Origin: Flagellimonas flava
GTDB taxonomy: Bacteria > Bacteroidota > Bacteroidia > Flavobacteriales > Flavobacteriaceae
Length of the DNA: 64,000 bases
Direction of reading: 5' to 3'
NCBI RefSeq assembly: GCF_900129665.1
Contig: NZ_FQWL01000002.1
Coordinates: 744,001-808,000 of the forward strand
How positions within the stretch are numbered: position 1 is the first letter of the stretch; every line of letters starts with the position of its first letter. Below, one piece after another: positions 1 through 10,870 of this stretch. The notes beneath the pieces were generated by a model that saw only the letters and a program-made list of their open reading frames with translations, made no database searches and had not been told where the DNA came from. The position numbers were made by a program, and so were the translations under genes.

Positions 1-3000
1 AGTTGAGAGATCAGGGAAGGTAACCGCATAGGTAAAGTTGCCAGAACCGCCATTGACGGTAACAGTAATGTGACCTCCAGGGTCTACGGTACAGTCTCTT
101 GGTTTAACCACTGTTGGAGTGGCGACCATGGTATCGAAAAGCTCAACGGGATTGGTAACCACTGGCCCACAAGACCATTGATCGTTAATCTCCACGGTAT
201 AAATACCAGCTCCTAAGCCAGCGAAAACAGTTCCTGTTTGCGGCGACCCTACAGGGGTGCCATTTCGCAATAATTGGTAGGTATAGTTACTACCTTGACC
301 ACCAGATGTTCCAACAACTTCAATTTCTCCCTGAAGAGCGGCACAGTTCTCTTGGTTTATCTGTAACGTGGCAGTTATTCCAATTGGATCCACCAAAGTT
401 ACATTAGACAACTGGAATTCACATCCGTTGGTATCAGCGACCCAAACTTGGTAAACAGTACCAGGCCCTACCCCACCACTTAATCCAGTAAATTGTGGAG
501 AAGCTTGATAACTACCCGGGAAGGTTGGGGCTGGATTGGAAGCTAAATCTACAAAGTAGGTGTAGCCTCCCCATCCGCCAGCAGCGTTAATAACTTCAAT
601 GATACCATCATTAAGATTACATGTAACATCGGTCACTTGGGTATTGGCAGAGATGCCTACATTAGGACCTGCAATGGTAAATGATTCCGAATATACGCAA
701 GCTGAACCTGGAGGATTGTTATCCAATACTTCAATGAAATAAGTTCCCGCGGCGAGTCCGCTGATGGTAAAGAGACCATCTGCATCACCACCGGCAGTTA
801 CCACATCATCAGCAAGATTGGCCGGTGTGTTGTTAACATCATAGTACAAGGTATAACTTGTAGCGGAGGCATAGGTTATTGCGGCTGCGTCTTGTAGATC
901 AAGATCTACACTACCATCTGCATCACCAAAACAAGTAATGTTTGAGGTGCTTACCACTATCAAATCTAACACTTCAGGACTGGCAACGGTATGTGATGCA
1001 CCCAAGACACATCCAGTAACGGTGTTTCTAACTTCAAAGTTATGTGTGCCAACGGCCAAACCAGTAAAGCTTCCAGACGGCTGGAACGATCCTGCAGGTA
1101 ACAATCGGAACTCATAATTTCCAGGAGTGGTTGTGGAATTGGTAATTGAACCGGTTGCGGTTATGGTAATATTTTCACCGGCCAAACAAGTGGCAGCAGC
1201 GTCAACCGCTATACTTGTTGAAGTGAGCACATCTAGGGGCTGAATGACAACTGCATCTGTTTCAATACAATTGTTGGCATCCCTAACATATACGGTAATG
1301 TTTTGAACGGCTCCGGTATCGGCAACCGCAAAGGTGTTGGAAGCTTGGAAATTAATGTTGTCCAAACTATACTGGTATGCACCCGTTCCATTAGTTGCGG
1401 TAACTGTTATTGTAGAGGAATCAGGATTGTTGCCTACAGTACACACAAATGGGGTTGCAGAGGCAGAAGCTGTCAAGGCAGCTGGCTCTGTAATGGTTTG
1501 TGTCAGCGTTGAGGTACAGCCATTAGATGCTGTAAGTCTAATAGTATAGGTGATTCCGCCAACACTTCCTTCTAGTCCTGTGAACGAAGCCGTGTTTCCA
1601 ACAGGCGCCGTTATTGGGAAGGTTGCGGAACTACCAGGTCCAGAAATGATTTCGAAGGTGTATGGACCGATTCCATTGTCCACAGCTTCCACATCAATGG
1701 TTCCATTATCATCTCCACTGCAAACCACATCCGAAGTAGCGGTAATGTTGAATGAAGGGATGATAGCAGGATCAACGGTAATATTGAATACTCTTGTACA
1801 GGGTGTTGAGGTATTGTTATCAAATATCGTGATCGTATAATCTTCTGGGGTGGTGGTTGTAAAGTCAAATGGGTTGCTAGGCAAAGCAGTCCTGCCCACC
1901 ACGGTTCCGGTTCCATCCACGATTTCGTAGTCGTAGCTTCCAGATCCTGACAGCACATCAATAGTAATTCGGGCATCAGGGGTTACAGAACAATCCAATA
2001 GTTTGGTCAGGGCCACATCAACTTCCAAAACAGGATGAACAGTGACCGAACTAGTGTCGCTACAGCCATTGCTGTCCAGAATGGAAACGGTATAGGTTCC
2101 AGCAGAGACATTGTTGAAGATGCCTCCATTGTTCAAATACGTAGTTCCTCCATCAATGGAATAGAATATTTGCGCAGCACCACTGGTCGCATTTACGGTT
2201 ACCGTAGAAGGATCTGTACAATTATCCACATCAATAGAATCAATTGTAGGATCAGGGGTCAACGTTAGCGCAACATTACCCAATGGCGATGAACAACCAT
2301 ATTGGTCCTCTATTGTTACATGATAGTTTCCTGCAGGTGAGTTGGAGGGTATCTCAACAGGGTTGTCAGAAGTTGAGGTAATGGTCACAAACGGAGCAGG
2401 ACCAGTTACGGTGTAAGTATAGGTTCCACCCCCACCCAATGGGTTTTGGATCTGGATAAGCCCTGGGTTATCACAGCTTATGTTTTGAAGTGCAACAGGT
2501 GTTCCCGTCAATGGATCCAATTCATCTAAAAGTTCATTTTCCGTTGCCCCAACACAACTATCAGCTCCAACGCCATCCACCTCAACAACTTCGATGAAGT
2601 AATTTCCGGCTCCAAGACCTGTAACGGTTACGTCTTGAGGAGAAGAATACGCAACATTTCCACCACTATTCGCTACCATTACTGGAGCACCAGAGGTCAT
2701 ATCGTAAACTGTCCATCTAAATTGAGGCCCGAATGGGGCTTGGTTGTCGGTTATCGTGTAGGTAATGCTACCATTTGTAGCACCATCACATGATGGGGTT
2801 ATAGCTGAAGTAATTTCCAATGGAACAGTTATCAGGTCGTTTACATTGACATTACTTTGTCTAACGCAACCACCGCTGTCCCTTACATAGAACACATAGG
2901 TTCTTCCAGGAACTAAACCTGTCCAAATATGCTGACCATGACCCGGAGTAACTGGGTTTCCAAGATTGTCAACGTTATCACCAAGGAACCATGCCGCTAA

Positions 3001-6000
3001 GGCCGGGTCAAAATTAGCTGGATCATCCGAAAATGCATATTCATAGGATGGAGCCCCTTCTGAACCTTGGACGGTTACTTGAAGTTCATTACAGTTCACT
3101 ACCAAGGCAGAAATGGTGATATCCAAATCATCCAACGGATATGGAATCATAAATGGTGGGAAATCGGTCTGACAAACGGTATTGCCCAATCCATCTATGG
3201 TTCGCATGGAAGGATTTACGATGTTTCCGGAGTTGTACCCGGTAATAACATCTGAAGTGCCAGGAACACTGTTGTCTCCAGCGGTCCAAGTGGCCCCTCC
3301 GTCATCACTGAATTGAATTGTTCCCAAAGTAGTGGGGTATGCTGTAAACTGGAAACCAAAATCATTTGGGTCACCGGTACATGCCGCTGGGGTTACTCCA
3401 GATATAGTGGCAGTAAGCTCATCAGGGTTGGCAATGTTGACCGGAGTTTCACTCACCGTACAGCCTGTAGCATCAGTCACATTGATGGTATAGTCCCCGG
3501 GCATTAGGTTGAAATATATTCTGGTTGTGGCCAATACGTTAGTATCAGTTTGATCACTGGCACCTGCATTATCCAAATCAATAATTTGAATTGTAAATGG
3601 ACTTATACCGGATGTAATATCCACTTGAATGGAACCTGTTCCATCATGACACAATGGGTCTGTTGGGGTATTGGTTATGGTCAATGGTGTTGCTGGATTA
3701 ACGGTAACAGTTTCCATGAATTCACAGAAAGGTACCGTAGCCGAGTTGTCCCTTACATACACATCATAATCACCCTCATTTCCAGCCGCAACAGCAAAGG
3801 TGTTGGTTGTGGAAAACAAGCCAGTTGGACTTGTAGTGGTAGGAACAAATGCGTATTCCAGATTAGGGACACCACCGGAAGCGGTAACGGTAATGCTACC
3901 ATCGGCACATGTGCTTACATCTATCACATCAACAGTGGCCACTAGGGCATCAGTAATGGTAACGGGCTGCAAGGTGCCAACACATCCAAAACCGTCTCTA
4001 ACATTTATGGTGTAGTTTCCAGCGGTCAATCCACTAAAAGTATGGGTTGTTGCAGCAGCGGGGTTTGGGGTTATCCAAGGACCGCCGTTCAAACTGAACT
4101 GGTAATCACCGTTACCATTGGTTACATCAACCTGGATTGTTCCATCATTGCTTCCACTGTAACATGCCGTTGGCGTACTTGTGAAAACAATAGGGTTGAA
4201 TGGGTCCACGGTAAGGGCGGTATCGATAGGGTCTTCACAAAGATTGTTGTCCCTTACTCTTACAATATAATCTCCAGCAGCAAGACCTGTAAAGACGTTG
4301 GAATTTTGATAGGCAGTAATTACACCACCAACGTTATCTTCGAGTTGGTACTGGTATGCTGGTGTTCCGCCTGCAGCTGAGGCCGTGATTGTAGCACCAC
4401 CATTCGTACAGGTCAATACTGAGGTAATTGATGCTGATGCAACTACAGCAGCTGGTTCGGATAAAGTTTGGTTCAAGGAAACAAAGCAACTGTTGTCCAG
4501 CACATCGCGGACTTCAATGACGTAGGCTCCGGCCACCATGTTATCACCTGTTAGCGCATTTGAAATGGTAACTGGACTGGTTGTAGAATTGGTGAACGGA
4601 CCAGAAGTACCCAAACGATATTCAAAACCATTAACAGCATCAAAATTCTCTACCTCAAAAGTGATGGAACCATCATTATTTCCATTACACGAGATATCCG
4701 AAAAAGCCGTGATGGCAGCGTCAAAAGCATTGCCAGCTTCTATGTTGACATCCACCGTAAGAGAACCAGCGCACACTTCAGGAATTTGAAATGCCTGAAT
4801 GTCATCAATAGCAATATCATTACCATTGATAACCGCGGAATTGGTTCTAATTACAATGTCCAAATTTGTGTTTGCTCCTGGATCTAGGGTAACCGAGTAA
4901 TTCTGCCAGTCGTTGGCGTTGTTATTTTTTGGAACGTTTCCGGTAGTAGTACTGGCGATAACTCCTCCACCGCCATCAACAAGTTGTATTTCAATGGACG
5001 GATCTCCGCCGCCTGAGCCAGAACGCAATAGGTTAAAGGCCCATAAGGAAACGGTAATATCCCTGTTTGGAATTACCTCGACCCCTGTTTTTTGATAGAC
5101 AATTCCACCCACGCCGGCAACACCCCCAACGTTTATGGCCAAGAATCTACCATTCGCATTTCCTGTATGGTCATTTGGACTTAGCCAGGAACCATAAGGG
5201 TTTACGATTACCTGGGTAACCGAATATTCCCCATCCTGAATGTGCGTGTCCGTGCCAAAACCGCAAGCACTAGCACTTCCGTCCTGTGGCTCGTAGCAAT
5301 ATGCAGGGTCAATTTCTGAAATGGGTGTATTTACACCGGCACCGAAATTTTCGGACAACAACACACTTGGTGAAGGCGGAACATTGCTGGTATAGTTTAC
5401 TGTAATGGTATGGGTTCCCACCGCAACATTATTAAATACGTTGGATGTTACCGGGGTATTTGGATTCCCATCAATTTCATAGGTGTAATCGAAGCTTGGA
5501 CTATCTGGTGTGACCGTAACAATTCCTTCTCCATCACATTCGTAATCAATTGCTGTGGTGACGCCGGGAGGTGTTGGTTCGGGGTCAACGGTCACGTTCA
5601 TCGGGAAGGTACAATTGTTGGCATCCCTAATAAAGATGGTATGCGAACCTGGAAGCAGGTATCCGATTGGAGAGGCCACATAATTAGTGCCTCCATCGAA
5701 GCTGTATTCATAAGGAGCGGTTCCGCCGATAGCATTGGTGATACGAACCTCCGCACCGATTCCAGGATTACATTCGGCCAACTGGGTTACAGCGGCAGAG
5801 GCTGACAAGGTAAGCGGTTCGGAAATACTATAGATTTGTGCGATATCGCAATTGTTGGCATCCCTAACACGGATGTTATAACTGCCAGCCAATTGGTTCA
5901 CAAATGTGTTTGAGGATTGGTAGGTTGTCCCGTTGTTTATGCTATATTCATACGGAGCCTCACCGCCAGTCGCGGTAATTGTTATCGTGGCCTGGGCTTC

Positions 6001-8620
6001 TCCACTACATTGAATTCCAGTATCCGCAATGGAAAGGGCCAAGGCCGGATCTTGGGCAATGGTAATATCATAAGAAGCTTCACAGAACCCAACATTTCCG
6101 CTATTGTCCCTTATATAGACATCATAGTCGCCGGCACCTGTTACAGTTATTGGATTTGTGGTGGCAAAATCACCTGGGCTTGGAGCCACTCCATCGCCTA
6201 CAATGGCATAAACATAGTTTCCGTCACCACCTGTTCCGGTTACTGTTACATCAGTTGTGGTTGCACATGCAGTAATATTCGGTGCAGATGCGATGACACT
6301 CAATTCTGGGTTGATCGTGATGCTGGCCGAATCCGTACAATCATTGCCATCACGTACGTCGATGGTATAGGTTCCGGATGTAAGTCCGGTAAAAACGTTT
6401 CCGGTCACAAAGGCACCACCATTTAAGCTATATTCATAGTTCCCATCTCCGCCAGAGGTTACATTTGCGGTCAAAGTCAGCCCGATGGCATCATCAAAAC
6501 AAGTGTCGTTGGGAACTATTGCCAATACCGGTGGAACCGCCGCAGTTAAGCTGAATGTTGTGGTTTCAATACAGCCATTTGCATCTTCAACAGAAGCCGT
6601 ATAAGTTCCAGATTGGGTCAACCCCGTAAAAGCACCTGTACTATTTGTTCCAAATACTGAGGCGTCGGGATTGGTCAAGGTAAAAGTGTTTCCTCCCCAT
6701 CCACCGGTGGAGCTGAGTGTAACAGTACCGTCAGTCACACAGGTTGGTTGTGTTTCAGAGGCGCCTAGCGTCAAAGCTGCAGACGGAGCATTTACTGTGA
6801 CATCTGTGGTAGCCGTACAATTAGTTAGGTTATCGGTTACGACAATGGTGTAAGTTCCATCATCCAAACCGGTAAGTGAAATTGTTCCATTAGTTTGGTT
6901 ATTGGCTGCAAAGCTGGCAGGTCCGGTTACCGAGTAGTTGTAATCTGTGTTGAAATCCGATACGGTAAAATCAATTTCACCATCAGTATCGTCAAAGCAG
7001 GTGATATTGCTTACTAGGCTCCCTACCACTGCAATTTGAGAAACAGGATTGATGGTAAATGACTCATCATATACGCAGCCTTTGTTGTCGGTAACCCTAA
7101 ATGTATAGGTGCCGGGCGTCAATCCGTCAAAATCGGCGGAGTTTCCAGTAATGGATGTTGCCGCTGTTGGTGCCGGAGCGGTAATCTCGAACACAAAGGG
7201 GGTGTTTCCGTTGACAGCGGTTACGGTTACATCTGAGGTAAGCGCCGGACAGTTTGGGGTTGAAGCAGAAAAGGTTAAGTCCGTGGGGGGATTTAGGGGG
7301 TCTAATGTTATGGCATTTGTTACAAAGGTACAGTTGTTGGCGTCACGAATTGTGATATTGTAATTGCCATCTGTTAAGTTGCTAAAACGCTCTGCCCCTA
7401 CACCGTTGAAAAAGTTTACACCGTCAATACTATATTCATAGGGAGCCGTTCCACCCGCAACGTTCTGCGCCTCTATGATTCCACCCTGCAAGCAAGTATA
7501 ATCCTGAATCATTGTAGCGTTTCCACTTATTCCAGAGGTGGGTCCTCCAATAGTGAAATTTTCATAAAAGAAACAGTTGTCCGTGGTCCCTGAAGGACGC
7601 TGTCTTATCCTTACCGTATAATCACCCTGTGCCAATCCGGTAAAGTTTCCGGAGTTGTTGTTGGTAATGGTATTTCCGAGGTCATCCAAAAGTCTAAATC
7701 GAACATCATACCCGTTAGAGTTGGTAATGTTTATCGAAATGGTTCCGTCGGCAGCACCAAAGCAGATTTCGTCGGTTGTTGACGTGGTGTATTCAACCGA
7801 AGCGGATACCACTATAGATACCTCATTTGAGATATATGTACAGTTGTTTCCATCTACAACAATGAATTCATAATCACCCTCCTCACCATTGGTGAAGGTA
7901 AAGTCGTTTGCTACCTGATATGCACTACCGGGAATATCTCCCACACTTGTATACAGGTCTGAGCCATTGTAACTCCAAATGGCGTAGGTGTAATCGGGGT
8001 TTGGGAACCCACCAGTGCCGGTTACGGTGATGATACCATCCGTACAATCTATATTCTTTGTTGTAAGCGCTGTAACGGCCAGGTCAGTAACATCGTTGAT
8101 GGTTACCTGTTCGTTGTGTAAACACCCATCATCGGTTCTAACCTCAACATCGTAAATTCCATCATTAAGGTTGACGAAAGTATAATTGTTGTCAGTGCTT
8201 GGACCAAAGGTGTCCACTACAGTTCCACCTTGAGAAATCTCATAATAATACTGTGCTTCTACGTTTAAGACGGAAATTTCAATTTCCCCTAAACCATTAC
8301 AGTCCGTGTCTTTGGTGTCGATATCTACTTGGAAATCCCTGTCCAGAATACCTATATTGTCCAAAACAAAAACGCACCCATCGGTAACGCCCTGTTGTCT
8401 CATCTCAACGGTATAGGCACCATTTGCAGTTATATCAAAACTTGGGTTCGGGTTATAGGCCACTAATACGTTCCCTGATGTCTGGTCGATTAGTCGATAC
8501 TCATAATCAATAGGCATGTTGGTAACGGTAATGTTCCCGTTAGTGTTACAGATGATATCGCTGGAAGTGTATTGTGGGTCTAATGGGTTTTTGAAGACAT
8601 TAAAGTGGAACCTTCTAAAA
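1..8620 (-). repeat. Diverged tandem repeats of about 240-260 bp inside the giant adhesin gene
   Basis: A unit of about 80-85 codons recurs roughly thirty times. It is easiest to track by the recurring plus-strand word caattgttggcatccctaac and its variants (for example near 1269, 5611 and 5857), which encodes V-R-D-A-N-N-C on the minus strand. Most units have diverged to family-level protein similarity, but some neighbours remain close in DNA sequence. The array is interrupted near 4780-5400 by a non-repeat module. Such arrays tend to recombine and to collapse in short-read assemblies. Confidence 0.85.
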
Positions 8621-10869
8621 CAACCATTCTGATAGTTGATCACCATTCTGTATTGGCCTGCGTCAGAAGCCAAAAAGTCGTTCCCCGTACCAACGTTGTT
8701 CCAGGTACAAGAGTTGTCTGTATTAGCGCAATCTGGCGTTGAAGCAGAACAACTGGTCTCGTCAAGCAACTCCCATTCAATGCTGTCGGCATCAGGGATG
8801 TTCACTTGGATCAATTCGGTGTCGTTCAGTCCACACAGGAATACCTCTGGAAGTTCGCTACCATCGTTAGGACAAATAACAATTTCTCCGTCTACAGTAT
8901 TGCTTGTGTCGTTGATTAAAGTGGTGATGGGATTGGTGAGTCCCGCGCCTGCAGAAAACAATTCTACAATAATAATTTCTGTAAAATCCTTACAGGGGTC
9001 AGCTACTTGTTTATCAACAATATAGGTCCCTGGTTGGTCCACCAAAAAGGTGCTTGGGTCGTTGTCGGCATCGCCGTCTGTAATTACCGTATCACCTGCA
9101 TCAATAGCGCTGTTTCCATTGGTATCCAAATACCAGACGTAGGCATCAAAATTATCACCGGCATCAAGCAGCACATTGGCACCACATAATTCTACGGTTC
9201 TTGTAAAGTTACAGGCAGTAAGATCATCCAAAAGGAAGTTGGTTGCCCCTGGTGTGGTGAACCCACAATCGTCAAAATCGGATACACTGGGGTCATCACT
9301 TATTTGGTTGGAATTTATTAATCCCTCATAGGTGGAGTATGCCAAATTCTCGATGATATCGGTACAGGCATCCACAAAATCAAAACAGTTTTCCGCCACG
9401 CGGACGCGCATTCGAATTTCGGATACGGGATCTCCTTCTTCCACCAAATTGTCCGGTATGGAAAATGCCACCTCACGGGTTGCTGCATTATAGGTATAGG
9501 TAACCCCAGTTGGAACCGTAATGGTTGTCTCGTCCAGGGTAACATTTGCGGGTAACACATCTCGGATTACATAGTTTGTTGCATCATCATTTCCAGTGTT
9601 CACAAAGGATAGCACGTAATCCAAATATTGGCCTAGGTTTACTCCCAAACCAGTAATATCGTTACCGCCAATGTCCTCGACTTTCTTTTCTAGAACAATG
9701 TCCGGTTCAATAATTTCAACACCAAAGGTTACCAAAAAAGAGGCAAACCAGTCCCCACTAGTCCCAAGTCTTAAAGTAGCACTGGTATCTCCGTTATCCA
9801 GAATACTGTTACTGGGGTTGTTTAGATCGAAAACATCAGAGTCAAAACCAATGGCGTTGGTACTGTTTACATTCCTGGAGGTAACGTTGGCCCCGTCTTC
9901 CGTAATGGTTGAATTAAAAAAGTTGTTGTTTGGGTTGGCACTGTTGGTAATGTCTGTGAATGAGGCACTACTATTGGAAATAATACCAAAAGTATCTCCG
10001 GAAAGAGAAGTTTCACCTTCCAAAGTACTCACACCAATTCTCGCATTTACAGGACCAACCGGGATGGTGTTAAATCCAGATACGGTGATATCTGCAGTAC
10101 TGTTGCCGGACTGTGTAGTGATTCCTTCGTAGCCGTCAAAAACAGAGATGTATTTACCAGGAAGCGTTGGATTCTCATAAATCACGACCAAAGTCCATCC
10201 TGCGCAACCGTAACTGGTTGCCCCTCGTGTACCTCTGACGTTTGCCACAAAATAATCTCCTGTTGGATCCGCCAAAGAAGACAGAATGTTGGTTACATTT
10301 TTGTAGCACACATAGGGGTCGTTGGGCAGAATATTATACCCGTTTACAATAATATCATCTTCTTCTCCAACAGGATCGGCAGCAGTATCCGCTTGCAGAT
10401 CTATATAGGTTGAACTTCCAGGAACCCTGAGTTTTACCTCTGTAACATCATAATGATTGGAATCATCCGTATAACCACTTTCATATCTACTTCTGTGATC
10501 ACCGTCCCGTTCCACGTCGTAGTTACCGGCCCAGTATAATCCCGCCCAATAAATCTGGGAACAGTTTGGAAGTGTTAGGGTGGAGCTACTGGAGTTAAAG
10601 GTGGTAGGGTCGGAATCTATATCCACATACTCAACATGGAGACTATTGTTACTCCCGTTTCCATTGTATGGTGTGTTCACATCATGCCCGTTGGACACGG
10701 TGTTCATTACACTATTGGATAAGAATGTATAATCCCCTTTAATGTTTATGTAGGTGTCTCCGCCCACATTAAGTCGTGGCGAAAAAGGTACTTCCTGAGC
10801 GTTTACAGAAAAGCCCGCTAACCATATGCCCAAGAGGCACAGAACGGTTTTTAGAAAGCGATTGGTCAT
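1..10869 (-). CDS. Giant SprB-like repeat adhesin, 5' part only (3' end outside window)
   Basis: The frame is open without a stop from the ATG to the window edge, 3,623 codons, so this is the amino-terminal part of a giant secreted protein. A signal peptide is visible (MTNRFLKTVLCLLGIWLAG, likely cleaved after VNA at residue 24). Around residue 100 is QIYWAGLYWAG, and residues 385-490 look like a DUF11 domain. From about residue 750 onward there are roughly thirty beta-rich repeats of about 80 residues, each with a cysteine followed by D/N-G-S/T-I and a terminal V-R-D-x-N-x-C motif, as in SprB repeats. Residues about 1823-2030 are a different beta-sandwich-like module. By family, such proteins are exported by the type IX system and act as mobile cell-surface adhesins in gliding or biofilm formation. 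The gene starts one base after the stop of the PorP/SprF gene, so the two are co-transcribed. The sorting signal expected at the C-terminus is not visible here. Confidence 0.9.
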   Translation of the reverse strand, partial: MTNRFLKTVLCLLGIWLAGFSVNAQEVPFSPRLNVGGDTYINIKGDYTFLSNSVMNTVSNGHDVNTPYNGNGSNNSLHVEYVDIDSDPTTFNSSSSTLTLPNCSQIYWAGLYWAGNYDVERDGDHRSRYESGYTDDSNHYDVTEVKLRVPGSSTYIDLQADTAADPVGEEDDIIVNGYNILPNDPYVCYKNVTNILSSLADPTGDYFVANVRGTRGATSYGCAGWTLVVIYENPTLPGKYISVFDGYEGITTQSGNSTADITVSGFNTIPVGPVNARIGVSTLEGETSLSGDTFGIISNSSASFTDITNSANPNNNFFNSTITEDGANVTSRNVNSTNAIGFDSDVFDLNNPSNSILDNGDTSATLRLGTSGDWFASFLVTFGVEIIEPDIVLEKKVEDIGGNDITGLGVNLGQYLDYVLSFVNTGNDDATNYVIRDVLPANVTLDETTITVPTGVTYTYNAATREVAFSIPDNLVEEGDPVSEIRMRVRVAENCFDFVDACTDIIENLAYSTYEGLINSNQISDDPSVSDFDDCGFTTPGATNFLLDDLTACNFTRTVELCGANVLLDAGDNFDAYVWYLDTNGNSAIDAGDTVITDGDADNDPSTFLVDQPGTYIVDKQVADPCKDFTEIIIVELFSAGAGLTNPITTLINDTSNTVDGEIVICPNDGSELPEVFLCGLNDTELIQVNIPDADSIEWELLDETSCSASTPDCANTDNSCTWNNVGTGNDFLASDAGQYRMVINYQNGCFRRFHFNVFKNPLDPQYTSSDIICNTNGNITVTNMPIDYEYRLIDQTSGNVLVAYNPNPSFDITANGAYTVEMRQQGVTDGCVFVLDNIGILDRDFQVDIDTKDTDCNGLGEIEISVLNVEAQYYYEISQGGTVVDTFGPSTDNNYTFVNLNDGIYDVEVRTDDGCLHNEQVTINDVTDLAVTALTTKNIDCTDGIITVTGTGGFPNPDYTYAIWSYNGSDLYTSVGDIPGSAYQVANDFTFTNGEEGDYEFIVVDGNNCTYISNEVSIVVSASVEYTTSTTDEICFGAADGTISINITNSNGYDVRFRLLDDLGNTITNNNSGNFTGLAQGDYTVRIRQRPSGTTDNCFFYENFTIGGPTSGISGNATMIQDYTCLQGGIIEAQNVAGGTAPYEYSIDGVNFFNGVGAERFSNLTDGNYNITIRDANNCTFVTNAITLDPLNPPTDLTFSASTPNCPALTSDVTVTAVNGNTPFVFEITAPAPTAATSITGNSADFDGLTPGTYTFRVTDNKGCVYDESFTINPVSQIAVVGSLVSNITCFDDTDGEIDFTVSDFNTDYNYSVTGPASFAANNQTNGTISLTGLDDGTYTIVVTDNLTNCTATTDVTVNAPSAALTLGASETQPTCVTDGTVTLSSTGGWGGNTFTLTNPDASVFGTNSTGAFTGLTQSGTYTASVEDANGCIETTTFSLTAAVPPVLAIVPNDTCFDDAIGLTLTANVTSGGDGNYEYSLNGGAFVTGNVFTGLTSGTYTIDVRDGNDCTDSASITINPELSVIASAPNITACATTTDVTVTGTGGDGNYVYAIVGDGVAPSPGDFATTNPITVTGAGDYDVYIRDNSGNVGFCEASYDITIAQDPALALSIADTGIQCSGEAQATITITATGGEAPYEYSINNGTTYQSSNTFVNQLAGSYNIRVRDANNCDIAQIYSISEPLTLSASAAVTQLAECNPGIGAEVRITNAIGGTAPYEYSFDGGTNYVASPIGYLLPGSHTIFIRDANNCTFPMNVTVDPEPTPPGVTTAIDYECDGEGIVTVTPDSPSFDYTYEIDGNPNTPVTSNVFNNVAVGTHTITVNYTSNVPPSPSVLLSENFGAGVNTPISEIDPAYCYEPQDGSASACGFGTDTHIQDGEYSVTQVIVNPYGSWLSPNDHTGNANGRFLAINVGGVAGVGGIVYQKTGVEVIPNRDITVSLWAFNLLRSGSGGGDPSIEIQLVDGGGGVIASTTTGNVPKNNNANDWQNYSVTLDPGANTNLDIVIRTNSAVINGNDIAIDDIQAFQIPEVCAGSLTVDVNIEAGNAFDAAITAFSDISCNGNNDGSITFEVENFDAVNGFEYRLGTSGPFTNSTTSPVTISNALTGDNMVAGAYVIEVRDVLDNSCFVSLNQTLSEPAAVVASASITSVLTCTNGGATITASAAGGTPAYQYQLEDNVGGVITAYQNSNVFTGLAAGDYIVRVRDNNLCEDPIDTALTVDPFNPIVFTSTPTACYSGSNDGTIQVDVTNGNGDYQFSLNGGPWITPNPAAATTHTFSGLTAGNYTINVRDGFGCVGTLQPVTITDALVATVDVIDVSTCADGSITVTASGGVPNLEYAFVPTTTSPTGLFSTTNTFAVAAGNEGDYDVYVRDNSATVPFCEFMETVTVNPATPLTITNTPTDPLCHDGTGSIQVDITSGISPFTIQIIDLDNAGASDQTDTNVLATTRIYFNLMPGDYTINVTDATGCTVSETPVNIANPDELTATISGVTPAACTGDPNDFGFQFTAYPTTLGTIQFSDDGGATWTAGDNSVPGTSDVITGYNSGNIVNPSMRTIDGLGNTVCQTDFPPFMIPYPLDDLDITISALVVNCNELQVTVQGSEGAPSYEYAFSDDPANFDPALAAWFLGDNVDNLGNPVTPGHGQHIWTGLVPGRTYVFYVRDSGGCVRQSNVNVNDLITVPLEITSAITPSCDGATNGSITYTITDNQAPFGPQFRWTVYDMTSGAPVMVANSGGNVAYSSPQDVTVTGLGAGNYFIEVVEVDGVGADSCVGATENELLDELDPLTGTPVALQNISCDNPGLIQIQNPLGGGGTYTYTVTGPAPFVTITSTSDNPVEIPSNSPAGNYHVTIEDQYGCSSPLGNVALTLTPDPTIDSIDVDNCTDPSTVTVNATSGAAQIFYSIDGGTTYLNNGGIFNNVSAGTYTVSILDSNGCSDTSSVTVHPVLEVDVALTKLLDCSVTPDARITIDVLSGSGSYDYEIVDGTGTVVGRTALPSNPFDFTTTTPEDYTITIFDNNTSTPCTRVFNITVDPAIIPSFNITATSDVVCSGDDNGTIDVEAVDNGIGPYTFEIISGPGSSATFPITAPVGNTASFTGLEGSVGGITYTIRLTASNGCTSTLTQTITEPAALTASASATPFVCTVGNNPDSSTITVTATNGTGAYQYSLDNINFQASNTFAVADTGAVQNITVYVRDANNCIETDAVVIQPLDVLTSTSIAVDAAATCLAGENITITATGSITNSTTTPGNYEFRLLPAGSFQPSGSFTGLAVGTHNFEVRNTVTGCVLGASHTVASPEVLDLIVVSTSNITCFGDADGSVDLDLQDAAAITYASATSYTLYYDVNNTPANLADDVVTAGGDADGLFTISGLAAGTYFIEVLDNNPPGSACVYSESFTIAGPNVGISANTQVTDVTCNLNDGIIEVINAAGGWGGYTYFVDLASNPAPTFPGSYQASPQFTGLSGGVGPGTVYQVWVADTNGCEFQLSNVTLVDPIGITATLQINQENCAALQGEIEVVGTSGGQGSNYTYQLLRNGTPVGSPQTGTVFAGLGAGIYTVEINDQWSCGPVVTNPVELFDTMVATPTVVKPRDCTVDPGGHITVTVNGGSGNFTYAVTFPDLST

Positions 10870-10870
10870 T

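Noticed and set aside
1..8620. Regular repeats that could suggest a CRISPR array or DNA-level regulatory repeats
   Set aside because: The unit is about 250 bp, diverged and in one open frame with protein-level conservation; there are no short identical repeats with unique spacers.
1303..9560. Many 60-150-codon frames on both strands across the adhesin gene
   Set aside because: They are shadows of the continuous minus-strand frame and lack signal, motif or spacing support.
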